A DNA stretch of 64,000 nt from an uncultured Actinomycetales bacterium (GTDB lineage: Bacteria > Actinomycetota > Actinomycetes > S36-B12): assembly GCA_913063435.1 (NCBI GenBank), contig CAJXYI010000001.1, positions 1 to 64,000 on the forward strand. Direction: 5' to 3'. The notes under the pieces were generated by a model. The model was given only the letters and a program-made list of their open reading frames with translations. It was not told the DNA's origin and searched no databases. The position numbers and the translations under genes are program-made. Positions within the stretch are counted from its first letter, which is position 1, and each line of letters begins with the position of its first letter. This document shows positions 46,637-55,274 of this stretch, piece by piece.

Positions 46637-47725
46637 TCATTCGCGCAGTGGTGGCGATGTCTCTGAGAGCACCGCAATCGCAGATCGCACGATCGGTACG
46701 GCGAGCAGGCCTCCGATGCCCTCCTCGTGGGGCATCGTGAGGTCGAGAATCGGGCGTAGATCCAGCCGTTCCAGGGCAATGGAATGCGCGGGTTCGCCAC
46801 TGTCTTGGCCAGCGACCCACCATTGCGGCGACCGAAAATCGAGGCGGTGGGTGACGAGTGCGGCACTGGCGACGACGAGACCGTCGAGGATCACGGGAGT
46901 TCGACGAGCCGCAGCCTGCAGGAGCATTCCGGTCAGGGCGGCGATATCGGGGCCGCCGATCCGTGCGAGGAGCCCGATCATGTCACCTCGTGCATCCTTG
47001 GCGCGATGCACCGCATCTCGGATCGCCGCTACTTTGTCCATCCAGCCGACGTCATCGATGCCGGAACCGCGTCCGGTAACCGAAATCGGATCTCTGACTG
47101 TCAGTGATGCGATCACACTCGACGCCGGGGTTGTCGCCCCGACACCGACGTTTCCCGCGACGATGAGATCCGCTCCGGAGTCGATCTCGTCATCGACGAT
47201 CGTGCGGCCGAGTTCCACCGCTGCCGCTGCCTCGTCGTAACCCATGGCGTCTTCGACGTCCATCGGCTGGGTGCCCCTGCGGATCCGCGAGCGCGCGATC
47301 CGTGGATCGATATCGTCGAGATAGTCGGATGGGGCATCGACAGCGACGTCGATGAGACGAACGGTGACGTTCACGACCCGCGCGACCGCGCAGATCGCGG
47401 CCTCATCGACGCTGATGCGTCGCATCGTCTCCGCAGTTCGCTCTGGCTTGCTGGCCGATATCCGCCTCGTGCGTGCGATCCCATGATCGCCCCCGACGAT
47501 GATGGCGACCGGACGGGTGATGGCTCGGGGCGGGCAGTTTCCCTGCACCGCCGCGATCCAGGTCCCGAGATCCTCCAGCCGGCCGAAACCGCCACCGACA
47601 CCCGACAGTTGCGACCACCGGGTGCGCGCCTGTTCCGCATGGGCCGCGTCGATGGGCTCGGCATTGCCACCCGCGGGCACCTCGTCCATGACGCCATTGT
47701 CGGGGCTGAACACCTCAGGTGGCAC
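46637..47725 (-). CDS. cobT: Nicotinate-nucleotide:dimethylbenzimidazole phosphoribosyltransferase
   Basis: 362 aa. CobT makes alpha-ribazole-phosphate for the lower ligand of cobalamin. The family core is present: VGGDHGIARTRRISASKPERTAETM, IVAGNVGVGATTPASSV, and the catalytic glutamate in MPHEEGIGG. The start overlaps the S-component stop by 11 nt, so it is the last gene of the riboswitch-controlled cobalamin operon. This suggests the cell imports a corrinoid and may attach or change its lower ligand. Confidence 0.92.
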   Translation of the reverse strand: MPPEVFSPDNGVMDEVPAGGNAEPIDAAHAEQARTRWSQLSGVGGGFGRLEDLGTWIAAVQGNCPPRAITRPVAIIVGGDHGIARTRRISASKPERTAETMRRISVDEAAICAVARVVNVTVRLIDVAVDAPSDYLDDIDPRIARSRIRRGTQPMDVEDAMGYDEAAAAVELGRTIVDDEIDSGADLIVAGNVGVGATTPASSVIASLTVRDPISVTGRGSGIDDVGWMDKVAAIRDAVHRAKDARGDMIGLLARIGGPDIAALTGMLLQAAARRTPVILDGLVVASAALVTHRLDFRSPQWWVAGQDSGEPAHSIALERLDLRPILDLTMPHEEGIGGLLAVPIVRSAIAVLSETSPPLRE

Positions 47726-48620
47726 GTGCGGTGCCGGGAAGACCTGGATCCGGAGGCGGTGTCGCGGGGGCCGCGGGTGCCGGATTCATCGCAGGCTCGG
47801 GAAAAGCGGGAACGAGTTCAGTGTTGACAGCCGCGAAGGCCACCGGCGCCTCGAAGGCTGCCCTGCGGGCGCTGCGACGCAGGGCCGATAGGACGGGATG
47901 GCCGAGAAGCACGATCAGGCCCGCGGTGAGCACGGCACGAGGTAGATCGAACGCCAGCGATGTTGAAGCCGTGAAAGCGAACCAGCGTGCGAGGTTCTCT
48001 GTGATCGCCGCACCGGGAGCGAATGCGATCTGGGTGCCGTCGGCGATGAACGGCCAGAACCACAGGTTCAGCAGGAGTCCGTAGGCGAAGGCCGCGATGA
48101 ATCCGAAACCGGCCAGCAGCGCGATCTCTCGACGCCCTCGCACCCGGGGGAGAAGGCCCGCACCCAGACCCATCCACGCAGCGGCCAGCATCTGGAACGG
48201 CAACCAGGGACCGACGCCACCGGTGAGCAGGCCCGAGGCCACCAGGGAGAGCGCACCGAGTGAGAAACCGAATCCGGGACCGAAGACACGAGCACCGAGG
48301 ATGAGGACGACCCAGATCGGCTCGATGCCGGCGATGCCTGCGCCGAGCGGCCGCAGGATCGCGATGACCGCCGCGAGGACTCCGAGGAGGGCGACAGCCT
48401 TAGCGTCCATGCCGCCGTCGAGGATCTGCGCCACGACGACCAGCAGAACGAGGGGGATGATCGCAGCGAACACCCATGGTGCGTCCGTCGAATGGGCGAC
48501 GGCGGTCGAACCTGGTTCGGCGATGAAAGGCCAGAAGAACGCGGCCAGCCCGATCACCGTGGCGAGTCCGATCGCGGCCCATGACCGCGGCCCCAGCCGC
48601 ACCGCCGTTGTCGATGTCAT
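47715..48620 (-). CDS. ECF transporter substrate-binding (S) component, probably cobalamin (CbrT-like)
   Basis: 301-aa integral membrane protein with about six or seven helices and a Pro/Ala-rich cytoplasmic tail of 50 residues. ECF-S features include PLGAGIAGIEPIWVVLILGARVFGPGFGFSLGALSLVASGLLTGGVGPWLPFQMLAAAWMG-like packing in the middle third. The B12 specificity is inferred from the riboswitch, CobT and the conserved Streptomyces-type cluster. ATG 48620 overlaps the ATPase stop. Confidence 0.8.
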   Translation of the reverse strand: MTSTTAVRLGPRSWAAIGLATVIGLAAFFWPFIAEPGSTAVAHSTDAPWVFAAIIPLVLLVVVAQILDGGMDAKAVALLGVLAAVIAILRPLGAGIAGIEPIWVVLILGARVFGPGFGFSLGALSLVASGLLTGGVGPWLPFQMLAAAWMGLGAGLLPRVRGRREIALLAGFGFIAAFAYGLLLNLWFWPFIADGTQIAFAPGAAITENLARWFAFTASTSLAFDLPRAVLTAGLIVLLGHPVLSALRRSARRAAFEAPVAFAAVNTELVPAFPEPAMNPAPAAPATPPPDPGLPGTARAT

Positions 48621-50308
48621 GACGCGTCCCCGAGAGCGCTCATGACGGCGGAGGGAGTCAGCCAGCGTGCGGGAGCATCCGGGGTCGAGAGGATCTTCGC
48701 GGCTTGCGGGGCGAACAACGGTGAACTGACGACGACGTCGGCGGTCGGCCCGTCGGCCACGATCTCCCCGTCGGCCAGGATCACGACGCGGGTGGCGAGT
48801 TCGGCGACGAGTTCGACGTCGTGAGTGGCGACCACGATCGCGTGGCCCTCATGTTGGATGCGGCGCAAGATCGTCACGAGGCGTTCCTTGGTGTCGTAGT
48901 CGAGGCCACGGGTGGGTTCGTCGAGGCAGATCACCGGTGGTCGACCACTGAGCACGACGGCGAGGGCGAGGGACAATCGCTGGCCCTCGGAAAGGTCCCG
49001 GGGGTGTGTAGCCGGATCGATATCGGGTGCGAGATCGGACAGGATCGCCGCGGTTGTGCCCTGCGGTACCCGAGCATCATGATCGGCGTCATGGCATTCG
49101 TCGGCGACCGTCGAACGAGTCAGCAGATCGGTGAACTCCTGGGGCACTAGGCCGATGGTGCGCACGAGTTCGGCTCCCCGGAGGCTGCGCGGATCGGATC
49201 CCGCGACGTCGACCTGCCCTCGAGTGGCCGCGTGCAGTCCGACGAGTGACCCCAGGAACGTCGACTTGCCGGCACCGTTGCGCCCCATCAGAGCGACCAC
49301 CTCTCCGGCGTGCAACTGCCACGACACTCCCTTGATCGCGAAGTGCGAGCCATGCGCAACAAACAGATCTCGGGTGACCGATAGCGCCGATCGGTCGGCG
49401 GCCTCGGGTGGCGTCGGGTGAGTGCTCGATGCGTGTTGTGCGTCGACCGCGTGCAGTTGCGCTCGAAGATCCCCCGCCACTCGCCGAGCATCGCGTACCG
49501 ACAGCGGTATCGGAGACCAGCCGGCGATGCGTCCTAGGCGCACGACCGGCGGTGCGATAGGCGCGGTCTCCATGACCACCGTCGGTTCGCCGACGATGAG
49601 AGGACGGCCGCCACCGGGAACGACGATGACCCGGTCGGCATATTCCACGACCCGTTCCAGCCGGTGTTCGGCAAGCACGACGGTGATGCCCAGATCGTGC
49701 ACGAGGCGTTGGACAGCGGCGAGAACCTCCTCTGCCGCACCGGGATCGAGGGCCGATGTCGGCTCGTCGAGCACCAGGACGCGGGGGGCGGCGGTCAACA
49801 CCGAACCGATGGCGACACGTTGGCGTTGACCGCCGGACAGCATGCCGAGGGGGCGCGATCGCAGATCAGTGAGGCCGAGCAGGTCGAGGGTCTCCTCCAC
49901 CCGACGACGCATCACCACGGGTGCGATCCCGAGGGATTCCATCGTGTATGCGAGTTCTTCCTCGACGGTGTCGGTGACGAAGCCTGACCGTGGATCCTGG
50001 GCGACGTATCCGACGACATCAGCGAGTTCGCGAGGGGGATGGCCTTCGGTATCGCGCCCGTCGACGACAACTCGACCGCGCAGGGTGCCCCCGGTGAAAT
50101 GCGGAACCAGGCCGTTGATGGTGCGCAGCAGGGTCGACTTCCCGCTGCCGGTGGGGCCGATGACGAGAGCGAGTTCACCCTCATTGATCGTCAGGTCGAT
50201 GTCCTCGATCGTGGGTCGAGTCGCATCGTGATAGGTGACGGTGACGGATTCCCAGCGGATCATGGGCGTCGGGTTGACGGGTGTCGGGCTCACCGGTGGC
50301 AGGCTCAT
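48617..50308 (-). CDS. ECF transporter ATPase, two fused ATP-binding domains (EcfA-EcfA')
   Basis: 563 aa from ATG 50308, which overlaps the EcfT stop; the longer frame is rejected. Domain 1 (about 15-250): Walker A GPTGSGKSTLL, signature LSGGQRQRVAIG, Walker B VLVLDEPTSALDPG, switch EHR. Domain 2 (about 310-530): GRNGAGKSTFLG, signature LSEGQRLSLALA, Walker B VICLDEPTRGLD, ATHDVE. Fusion of both cobalt/ECF-type ATPases in one chain is common in Actinobacteria. It energises the cobalamin S component. Confidence 0.9.
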   Translation of the reverse strand: MSLPPVSPTPVNPTPMIRWESVTVTYHDATRPTIEDIDLTINEGELALVIGPTGSGKSTLLRTINGLVPHFTGGTLRGRVVVDGRDTEGHPPRELADVVGYVAQDPRSGFVTDTVEEELAYTMESLGIAPVVMRRRVEETLDLLGLTDLRSRPLGMLSGGQRQRVAIGSVLTAAPRVLVLDEPTSALDPGAAEEVLAAVQRLVHDLGITVVLAEHRLERVVEYADRVIVVPGGGRPLIVGEPTVVMETAPIAPPVVRLGRIAGWSPIPLSVRDARRVAGDLRAQLHAVDAQHASSTHPTPPEAADRSALSVTRDLFVAHGSHFAIKGVSWQLHAGEVVALMGRNGAGKSTFLGSLVGLHAATRGQVDVAGSDPRSLRGAELVRTIGLVPQEFTDLLTRSTVADECHDADHDARVPQGTTAAILSDLAPDIDPATHPRDLSEGQRLSLALAVVLSGRPPVICLDEPTRGLDYDTKERLVTILRRIQHEGHAIVVATHDVELVAELATRVVILADGEIVADGPTADVVVSSPLFAPQAAKILSTPDAPARWLTPSAVMSALGDAS

Positions 50309-51495
50309 AGGGACCGCCGATCGGGTGGCTGCGGAGTTACCCACGCCGGCAGGAGTGCGATGGCAAGGGATGCCACGGCGAGGAGGGGCAATCGGGGCCA
50401 TTGGGCTGGGTCGACCGGCGTCGTCATTCCGGGAACCATCCATATCGCTGCTGCGATGAAGGCTGCCGCTGCTATGAGTCCGCTGGCCGCGGTGATCCAC
50501 TCGGGTCCGCCCCACGGATCGGGTCGATATCGGGATCGTGGTGATCGCGCTCCGGCCATCCGCACGCCGACGATCGCGACTGCGGCTGCTGACGCGAGGA
50601 GGATCACACCGACGATCGTGGTTGCCGATGCGTCGAGCATCGCGTAAACCCCGATGAGTCCGAGGGCGAGTGAACCCAGGAGTGCTGTCGCAGCGACGCG
50701 TCGCTGACGCGTTGTGCGGTTCGCGATGCGCCCGTAGCCGCGGGAATCCATCGCTGCTGCGAGATGAACGGATCGTTCCAGGGCGCCTTCGAGGACCGGA
50801 ATCGCCGAGCCTGCGATGCCACGCAGTCCGCGCACGGGTCGCCCCCGGAGCCTCCGTGCGGCTCGAACGCGCCGCAGGTCGGTGATCAACTGCGGGGCGA
50901 AGGTCACCGCGATCACCACGGCGACACCAGCCTCGTAGAGGGCACCCGGCACGCTCGCCAGGAGTCGAGCCGGTGACGCCAGTGAGTTGGCTGCTCCGAC
51001 ACAGGCCAGGATCGTGGCCAGTCGCAGGCCGTCGTAGGCGCCGGCGAGAATCTCCTCACCGGTAACCTCGCCACCGACACGTATCCCGGCGAACACGTCG
51101 GGCAGGTCCATGGTCGGCAGCACGAAGAGCACCGTTGATCCGATCGGGACGCCGAGCAGGATCTGGAACATCACGCGAATGACGATGATGATCGCGCCGA
51201 GGACGAGGAATGCCGAGAAGGTCCGCCCCCAGGGAGCATGGGGTCGGCGTGCTGACACGACGACGGCCGCAACGGCCACGATGAGACCGAGCAGGAGCGG
51301 ATTGGTCGTGCGCGATGCAGCGACGGCAAGGCCAAGCGCCCAGACCCACCATGCACCCGGATGTACCCATCGGAGGTTTCGCAGCGGACCTGGGTCAGTC
51401 GAAGCCGCAGCACAGGCGCCCGCCTCGGTCGCGGACACCGCGGTCCCCGAAGTCGCTGCTCCCGTGGTCGCTGTTCTGGCCATTCGATCAGGCAT
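50305..51495 (-). CDS. ECF transporter transmembrane component EcfT (CbiQ family)
   Basis: 396-aa membrane scaffold with about six to eight helices. The two coupling motifs of EcfT are visible: VRAARRLRG (Ala-Arg-x type) and AAMDSRGYG. The C-terminal half has extra helices compared with the usual 260-aa EcfT. It overlaps the SCO2322-type gene by 8 nt and the ATPase by 4 nt. With the ATPase and S component it forms a complete transporter. Confidence 0.87.
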   Translation of the reverse strand: MPDRMARTATTGAATSGTAVSATEAGACAAASTDPGPLRNLRWVHPGAWWVWALGLAVAASRTTNPLLLGLIVAVAAVVVSARRPHAPWGRTFSAFLVLGAIIIVIRVMFQILLGVPIGSTVLFVLPTMDLPDVFAGIRVGGEVTGEEILAGAYDGLRLATILACVGAANSLASPARLLASVPGALYEAGVAVVIAVTFAPQLITDLRRVRAARRLRGRPVRGLRGIAGSAIPVLEGALERSVHLAAAMDSRGYGRIANRTTRQRRVAATALLGSLALGLIGVYAMLDASATTIVGVILLASAAAVAIVGVRMAGARSPRSRYRPDPWGGPEWITAASGLIAAAAFIAAAIWMVPGMTTPVDPAQWPRLPLLAVASLAIALLPAWVTPQPPDRRSL

Positions 51496-52540
51496 CCGGT
51501 GACATGCTTCCCCGTGCCGTTCGACGACGCAGATAGGCCAGGGCAGCCAGCAGCGCTATCGCGATCGCACCGATAACGGCTGCGGTTGGTCCGGGTCCGC
51601 CGGTGGTGTCGGTGACAGGGGCGGAGACGATGGTGATCTGCGGATCGGGGCCGGTGAGTCGATCATCGGCCACGGGGTTCGAGCGAGCGGCAGGATCGGG
51701 CGAAGCGGCCTGGACTTCGGAATCCGCCGCGGAACCGATCGAAGTCGAATCCCTCTCGCGTCCGATCGACTCTTGGGAGAGGATCGCATCCGGGGATGGC
51801 TCATCCGCAGTCGCAGATGATCCGACAGGCGACGCCGATGAAGCTTGCCTATCGCTGCTCACGCCTGTAGTCGGAGATGGTGCGGGGCTATTCGGGCGAT
51901 CCGGTCGATTCGTTGACTGCGGTGTCGGTGCCGACTGCGACGTGGGTTCAGCCACGGGAGTCGGCTGGCGTGAGGGGGTGGAGTCCCGGGACGGAGCAGG
52001 AGACGGGGTGGGCGACGGTGTAGGAGAGGACACGACGACCGCGCATTCGCGTGCAGGATATCCGGCGAGTCCGCACACCATGCCTGACTGCGTTCGGACG
52101 GACGCGGCAGCCCGCAGAATGTCGAAACCGGTGGCAGACGGTGGTGCGGTCACGCACATCGCCCACGTCCCACGAGGGGATTCCCCCGGAGGCGCATGCT
52201 CAGCGAGTCCGGGATCGATGATGATCGCAACCCGCTTGGTGTCCGGTGCCGGTTGCGTCCCACCGCAGACCTGGTCGAAATCGGCAGCGATGCGGGGCGC
52301 GAGTCCGGCGCCTCCGGTGCCCTGACCCACTCCGAAGCGCCACCCTTCGACGCTCCCGTCGGCCGGCCGCAGGGATGCCGGTCCCCAGGACGAATACGTC
52401 CAACCGGAATCACCGCCCAGCCAGTAGCTCCAGTACCGGAAGGAGGCAGCCTCGGCCGCCGGGGCGAACGTCGGCGTGCCACCGACGATGAGCACGCCGG
52501 CTAGCGCACCCGCGGTGGCGAGTCGAGACCATCTCGGCAT
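51488..52540 (-). CDS. SCO2322-family membrane-anchored extracytoplasmic protein
   Basis: 350 aa. Signal peptide (about 1-32, cleaved near PAAEA), a folded domain to about residue 170 (FRYWSYWLGGDSGWTYSSWG, DGSVEGWRFGVG, cysteines in DFDQVCGG, AMCVTA, MVCGLA and RECAVVV), a 130-residue Pro/Ser/Thr linker, one membrane helix (AAVIGAIAIALLAALAYL) and a short cytoplasmic tail. The Tyr/Trp-rich start is weakly reminiscent of DUF4430 beta domains of transcobalamin-like proteins. It belongs to the B12 operon; cofactor capture is inferred. Confidence 0.75.
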   Translation of the reverse strand: MPRWSRLATAGALAGVLIVGGTPTFAPAAEAASFRYWSYWLGGDSGWTYSSWGPASLRPADGSVEGWRFGVGQGTGGAGLAPRIAADFDQVCGGTQPAPDTKRVAIIIDPGLAEHAPPGESPRGTWAMCVTAPPSATGFDILRAAASVRTQSGMVCGLAGYPARECAVVVSSPTPSPTPSPAPSRDSTPSRQPTPVAEPTSQSAPTPQSTNRPDRPNSPAPSPTTGVSSDRQASSASPVGSSATADEPSPDAILSQESIGRERDSTSIGSAADSEVQAASPDPAARSNPVADDRLTGPDPQITIVSAPVTDTTGGPGPTAAVIGAIAIALLAALAYLRRRTARGSMSPDA

Positions 52541-52546
52541 GATCGA

Positions 52547-53713
52547 TCAGCCCTGCCGTGTTGAGAGGAGCCGTGCGGTGAGATCCGCGCCACCGAAGTC
52601 GCGCGGGTCGGATCCGGTCGCCTCGGTGACCAGGAGACTGACTCCGAGCGCCGCGGGCCGATCGCCGGAATCCGAGCCGATGTACTCCTCGATGTTGTCG
52701 GCCAGGGCCGCGACGGCGCGGTCAGTGGCGATCCCCGAGGTGCGCGTCGCGACGAGGCCGAGTATCGACACGGCGGTGGAGTTCCAGTCGATGGCGCTGG
52801 GATCGAAGGTGTTGGGTAACGCTCCATCGTTGGTGTTCAGCAGCCGGGAAATCCATCGAGCCACTCCGGCGGCGGGATCGACGACACGATCATCAGGACG
52901 ACATTCGACGCTCGCCACCGCGCGTCGCTGATTCCTCTCGCGGACCGGGAAGGCACCGCTGAGTCCGAGGAGCGACTGGGAGGAGGAGAACGTGTCCGGG
53001 TTGAGTCCAGCCTGGTACGGCATTCCGAAGCGGTCGTCGCGCTCCGTTCCGCAGGGCACCTGCGCACGACGAAGGAAATTAGTGGCGATGCGCACGCTGC
53101 GCTTGTGCCCTCGCGGATTCAGCGCGTCGATAGCGGCCAGTGCCAATCCGGTGGAGTTCGTGTCGGGTGAGCCGCCAGCCAGATAGGGCCATCCACCCCC
53201 GCGGGTTTGACCGTCGAGCAACCAGGCTGCGGCAGCAGCGGAGGCGTCGTGTGCCCCGACTGCGTCGAGAGCGAGTGCGGCCAGCGATGTCGAATTGGTG
53301 TCGGGTCCGGTGAACGCCTCGAGGTCAGGTTCAGGGCAGGGGGCTGAGGTGTCGGCGCGATAGGACGTGAACGACCCGTCCGGGCACTGCTGGTCGATGA
53401 GCCATTCGATGGCGTCCGCAGGAACTCGCGAACCCGTCGCCTGCAGCCCCAGAATCGCGAAGGACTGACGGAACACGCCGTCGAAGGTGGGGTCGGCGGC
53501 GCCGAAGAGGCCGTCGTCGGCGGCTGGGGAGACCGTGTCCTCTGCGGCGCCGACCTGATCGGGTGCTGCTGTGGCGGATGCACCCAGAAGCGACACCGCA
53601 AGGGCGCCACCTGCGCCGATCACCAGCAGTGAACGAAGGACGGTAAATCGCCGGGAGCCAGCGGATGAGGATGCGCGCGGAAATGGTTCAGTGGAAAAGC
53701 GTAGGGAAAGCAC
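52547..53713 (-). CDS. Secreted prenyltransferase/squalene-cyclase-repeat protein (alpha6/alpha6 barrel)
   Basis: 388 aa from GTG 53713 (GAGAGG upstream; the longer frame runs into the riboswitch). Signal peptide to about residue 50 (LVIGAGGALAVSLLGASATAA). The rest consists of helical repeats, each with a DTNSTSLAALAL-like motif: PDTNSTGLALAAIDAL, LNPDTFSSSQSLLGL, IDWNSTAVSILGLVA. Terpene-cyclase catalytic motifs are missing. The same fold forms the alpha domain of intrinsic factor. First gene after the cobalamin riboswitch, so a corrinoid-binding role is a reasonable inference. Confidence 0.75.
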   Translation of the reverse strand: MLSLRFSTEPFPRASSSAGSRRFTVLRSLLVIGAGGALAVSLLGASATAAPDQVGAAEDTVSPAADDGLFGAADPTFDGVFRQSFAILGLQATGSRVPADAIEWLIDQQCPDGSFTSYRADTSAPCPEPDLEAFTGPDTNSTSLAALALDAVGAHDASAAAAAWLLDGQTRGGGWPYLAGGSPDTNSTGLALAAIDALNPRGHKRSVRIATNFLRRAQVPCGTERDDRFGMPYQAGLNPDTFSSSQSLLGLSGAFPVRERNQRRAVASVECRPDDRVVDPAAGVARWISRLLNTNDGALPNTFDPSAIDWNSTAVSILGLVATRTSGIATDRAVAALADNIEEYIGSDSGDRPAALGVSLLVTEATGSDPRDFGGADLTARLLSTRQG

Positions 53714-53854
53714 GTTGCTGTGACCTCTCAGGTGAGCGACCCACACGACGATGCGAGCCGACCACCTCACCGGCTCCGCAGAACCTGCATTCAGGCTCCA
53801 CTGGATCGGGGAGAGAGTGCGCGCGCCGTCCCGTAGACCTCGACGGAATATCAA

Positions 53855-53990
53855 GCCGCTCGCGCCCGCCAGGTGCTCCGACTTGTCGACTCGCCGATGC
53901 CGATGGCTCGGTCGGTCGCTCACGGTTGCGGGTCAGCGCCGGATTCTCACCGGCTTCCCCTGGACGTCGGGCGCGTATTCGTATTCAGTT
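53855..53990 (-). promoter_or_regulatory. Cobalamin (AdoCbl) riboswitch
   Basis: On the minus strand the conserved B12 core is clear: GAAGCCGGTGAGAATCC, then GGCGCTGACCCGCAACCGTG, and later GTCGGAGCACCTGGCGGGCG. Closing stem P1 pairs CGCGCCCG (minus strand, 53975-53968) with CGGGCGCG (minus strand, 53868-53861), eight base pairs. The rest of the leader to the GTG at 53713 (about 150 nt) would be the expression platform. It controls the downstream six-gene operon. Confidence 0.93.
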
Positions 53991-54033
53991 ATTCAACACC
54001 TCGCACCCTAGCGCACGTTCTAGGCTGATCGGC

Positions 54034-54267
54034 ATGAACGCGACGGGTGCATGGATCTGGATCTATCAGCAGGCTGATGGCCGACCGGTCGAGCCATTGC
54101 CGGCCGGGGCGGTCACATCGGGGTTCCCGTCACAGTCGGAAGCCGAAGCCTGGTTCGGAGAATCGTGGCGAGGCTTGCTCGACTCTGGTGTGGACGCGGT
54201 GAGCCTGTACGAGGGCGACCGGTTGGTCTACGGCCCGATGAGCCTGCACCCCGATAACTCAGGTTGA
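54034..54267 (+). CDS. Small conserved hypothetical protein
   Basis: 77 aa from ATG 54034; the frame extends farther upstream (from 53665) but that part is the opposite-strand riboswitch leader. The sequence WIWIYQQADGRPVEPLPAGAVTSGFPSQSEAEAWFGESWRGLLDSGVDAVSLYEGDRLVYG suggests a compact alpha/beta domain with several Trp and Tyr. I recognise it only as a small actinobacterial hypothetical. It ends 3 nt before the convergent aldo/keto reductase stop. Function unknown. Confidence 0.7.
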   Translation: MNATGAWIWIYQQADGRPVEPLPAGAVTSGFPSQSEAEAWFGESWRGLLDSGVDAVSLYEGDRLVYGPMSLHPDNSG

Positions 54268-54270
54268 TGC

Positions 54271-55269
54271 TCAGGGGCGGGGGTTGGGTGACTGGGTGAG
54301 TGCGGGGTCGCGAACAACCACGTCACCGAGTGCCGTATCGATGGCAGCGAGAGTCTGCGCATCCAATGTCACTCCTGAGGCCGCGACGTTCTCGGCCACC
54401 TGCTCGGGCCGGGATGCGCCGATGATCGCCGCGGAAATCCCCGGTTGAGCGAGCACCCAGGCGACGGCCAGTTGCGACATCGTCACACCTGCGGATTCCG
54501 CGATCGGGCGCAGCCGCTGGACGGCCTCCAGGATGGAGTCATCCATGAACCGGCTGATGAAACCAGCGCCCTCTCCACCGCTGGCACGACTACCCGCGGG
54601 AATGTCCGTGCCAGGCACATACTTTCCGCTCAGTACACCCTGGGCGATGGGTGACCACACGATCTGGCCGATGCCGTGACGCTCGCTGGTCGGCACGACC
54701 TCGGCTTCGATGACCCGCCACAGCATCGAATACTGCGGCTGATTCGACACCAGCGGTGTCAGGTTGTCGCGTTCGATGATCTGCGTGGCGGCCTCGATTT
54801 CCTCGGCGCGCCACTCTGAGACTCCCAGGTACAGGACTTTTCCTTCGCACACCAGATCGTGGAAGGTGTGAAGGGTCTCCTCGAGCGGAGTTTCATAGTC
54901 GAATCGATGGGCCTGATAGAGATCGACGTAGTCGGTTTCGAGCCGGCGCAGGGATGCGTGGAGCGATTCGCGGATGTGCTTGCGGGACAAGCCGCGATCA
55001 TTGGGTCCGGGACCTGTCGGCCAGTACACCTTGGTGGCGATCTCCAGCCCCTCGCGACGCTGATCGCGCAGGGCCCGCCCCAAAACCGACTCGGCGGCCG
55101 TGCCGGCGTAGACGTCGGCGGTGTCGAAGGTGGTGATACCGGCATCGAGAGCGGCATGAACGCAATCGATCGCCGTTTGATCGTCGATCTGCGATCCGTG
55201 AGTGATCCAGTTGCCGAGGATGATCTCGCTGACGCGCAGGCCACTTGCGCCGAGTCGGCGATGCTGCAT
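54271..55269 (-). CDS. Aldo/keto reductase
   Basis: 332-aa NADPH-dependent oxidoreductase of the TIM-barrel aldo/keto reductase family (YccK/YhdN-like). Early motif GASGLRVSEIILGNWITHG, DTADVYAGTAAESVLGRAL with catalytic Asp and Tyr, the catalytic Lys in ATKVYWPTG and His in YQAHRFDYE, and the cofactor-binding C-terminus IIGASRPEQVAEN. The substrate cannot be told. It follows the DUF3043 gene with a 5-nt gap, in one transcript. Confidence 0.92.
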   Translation of the reverse strand: MQHRRLGASGLRVSEIILGNWITHGSQIDDQTAIDCVHAALDAGITTFDTADVYAGTAAESVLGRALRDQRREGLEIATKVYWPTGPGPNDRGLSRKHIRESLHASLRRLETDYVDLYQAHRFDYETPLEETLHTFHDLVCEGKVLYLGVSEWRAEEIEAATQIIERDNLTPLVSNQPQYSMLWRVIEAEVVPTSERHGIGQIVWSPIAQGVLSGKYVPGTDIPAGSRASGGEGAGFISRFMDDSILEAVQRLRPIAESAGVTMSQLAVAWVLAQPGISAAIIGASRPEQVAENVAASGVTLDAQTLAAIDTALGDVVVRDPALTQSPNPRP

Positions 55270-55274
55270 GGGAA

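Noticed and set aside
52547-53713. Squalene-hopene or terpene cyclase
   Set aside because: The helical repeats are present, but catalytic DxDD-type motifs are missing, the protein is secreted and much shorter than a cyclase.
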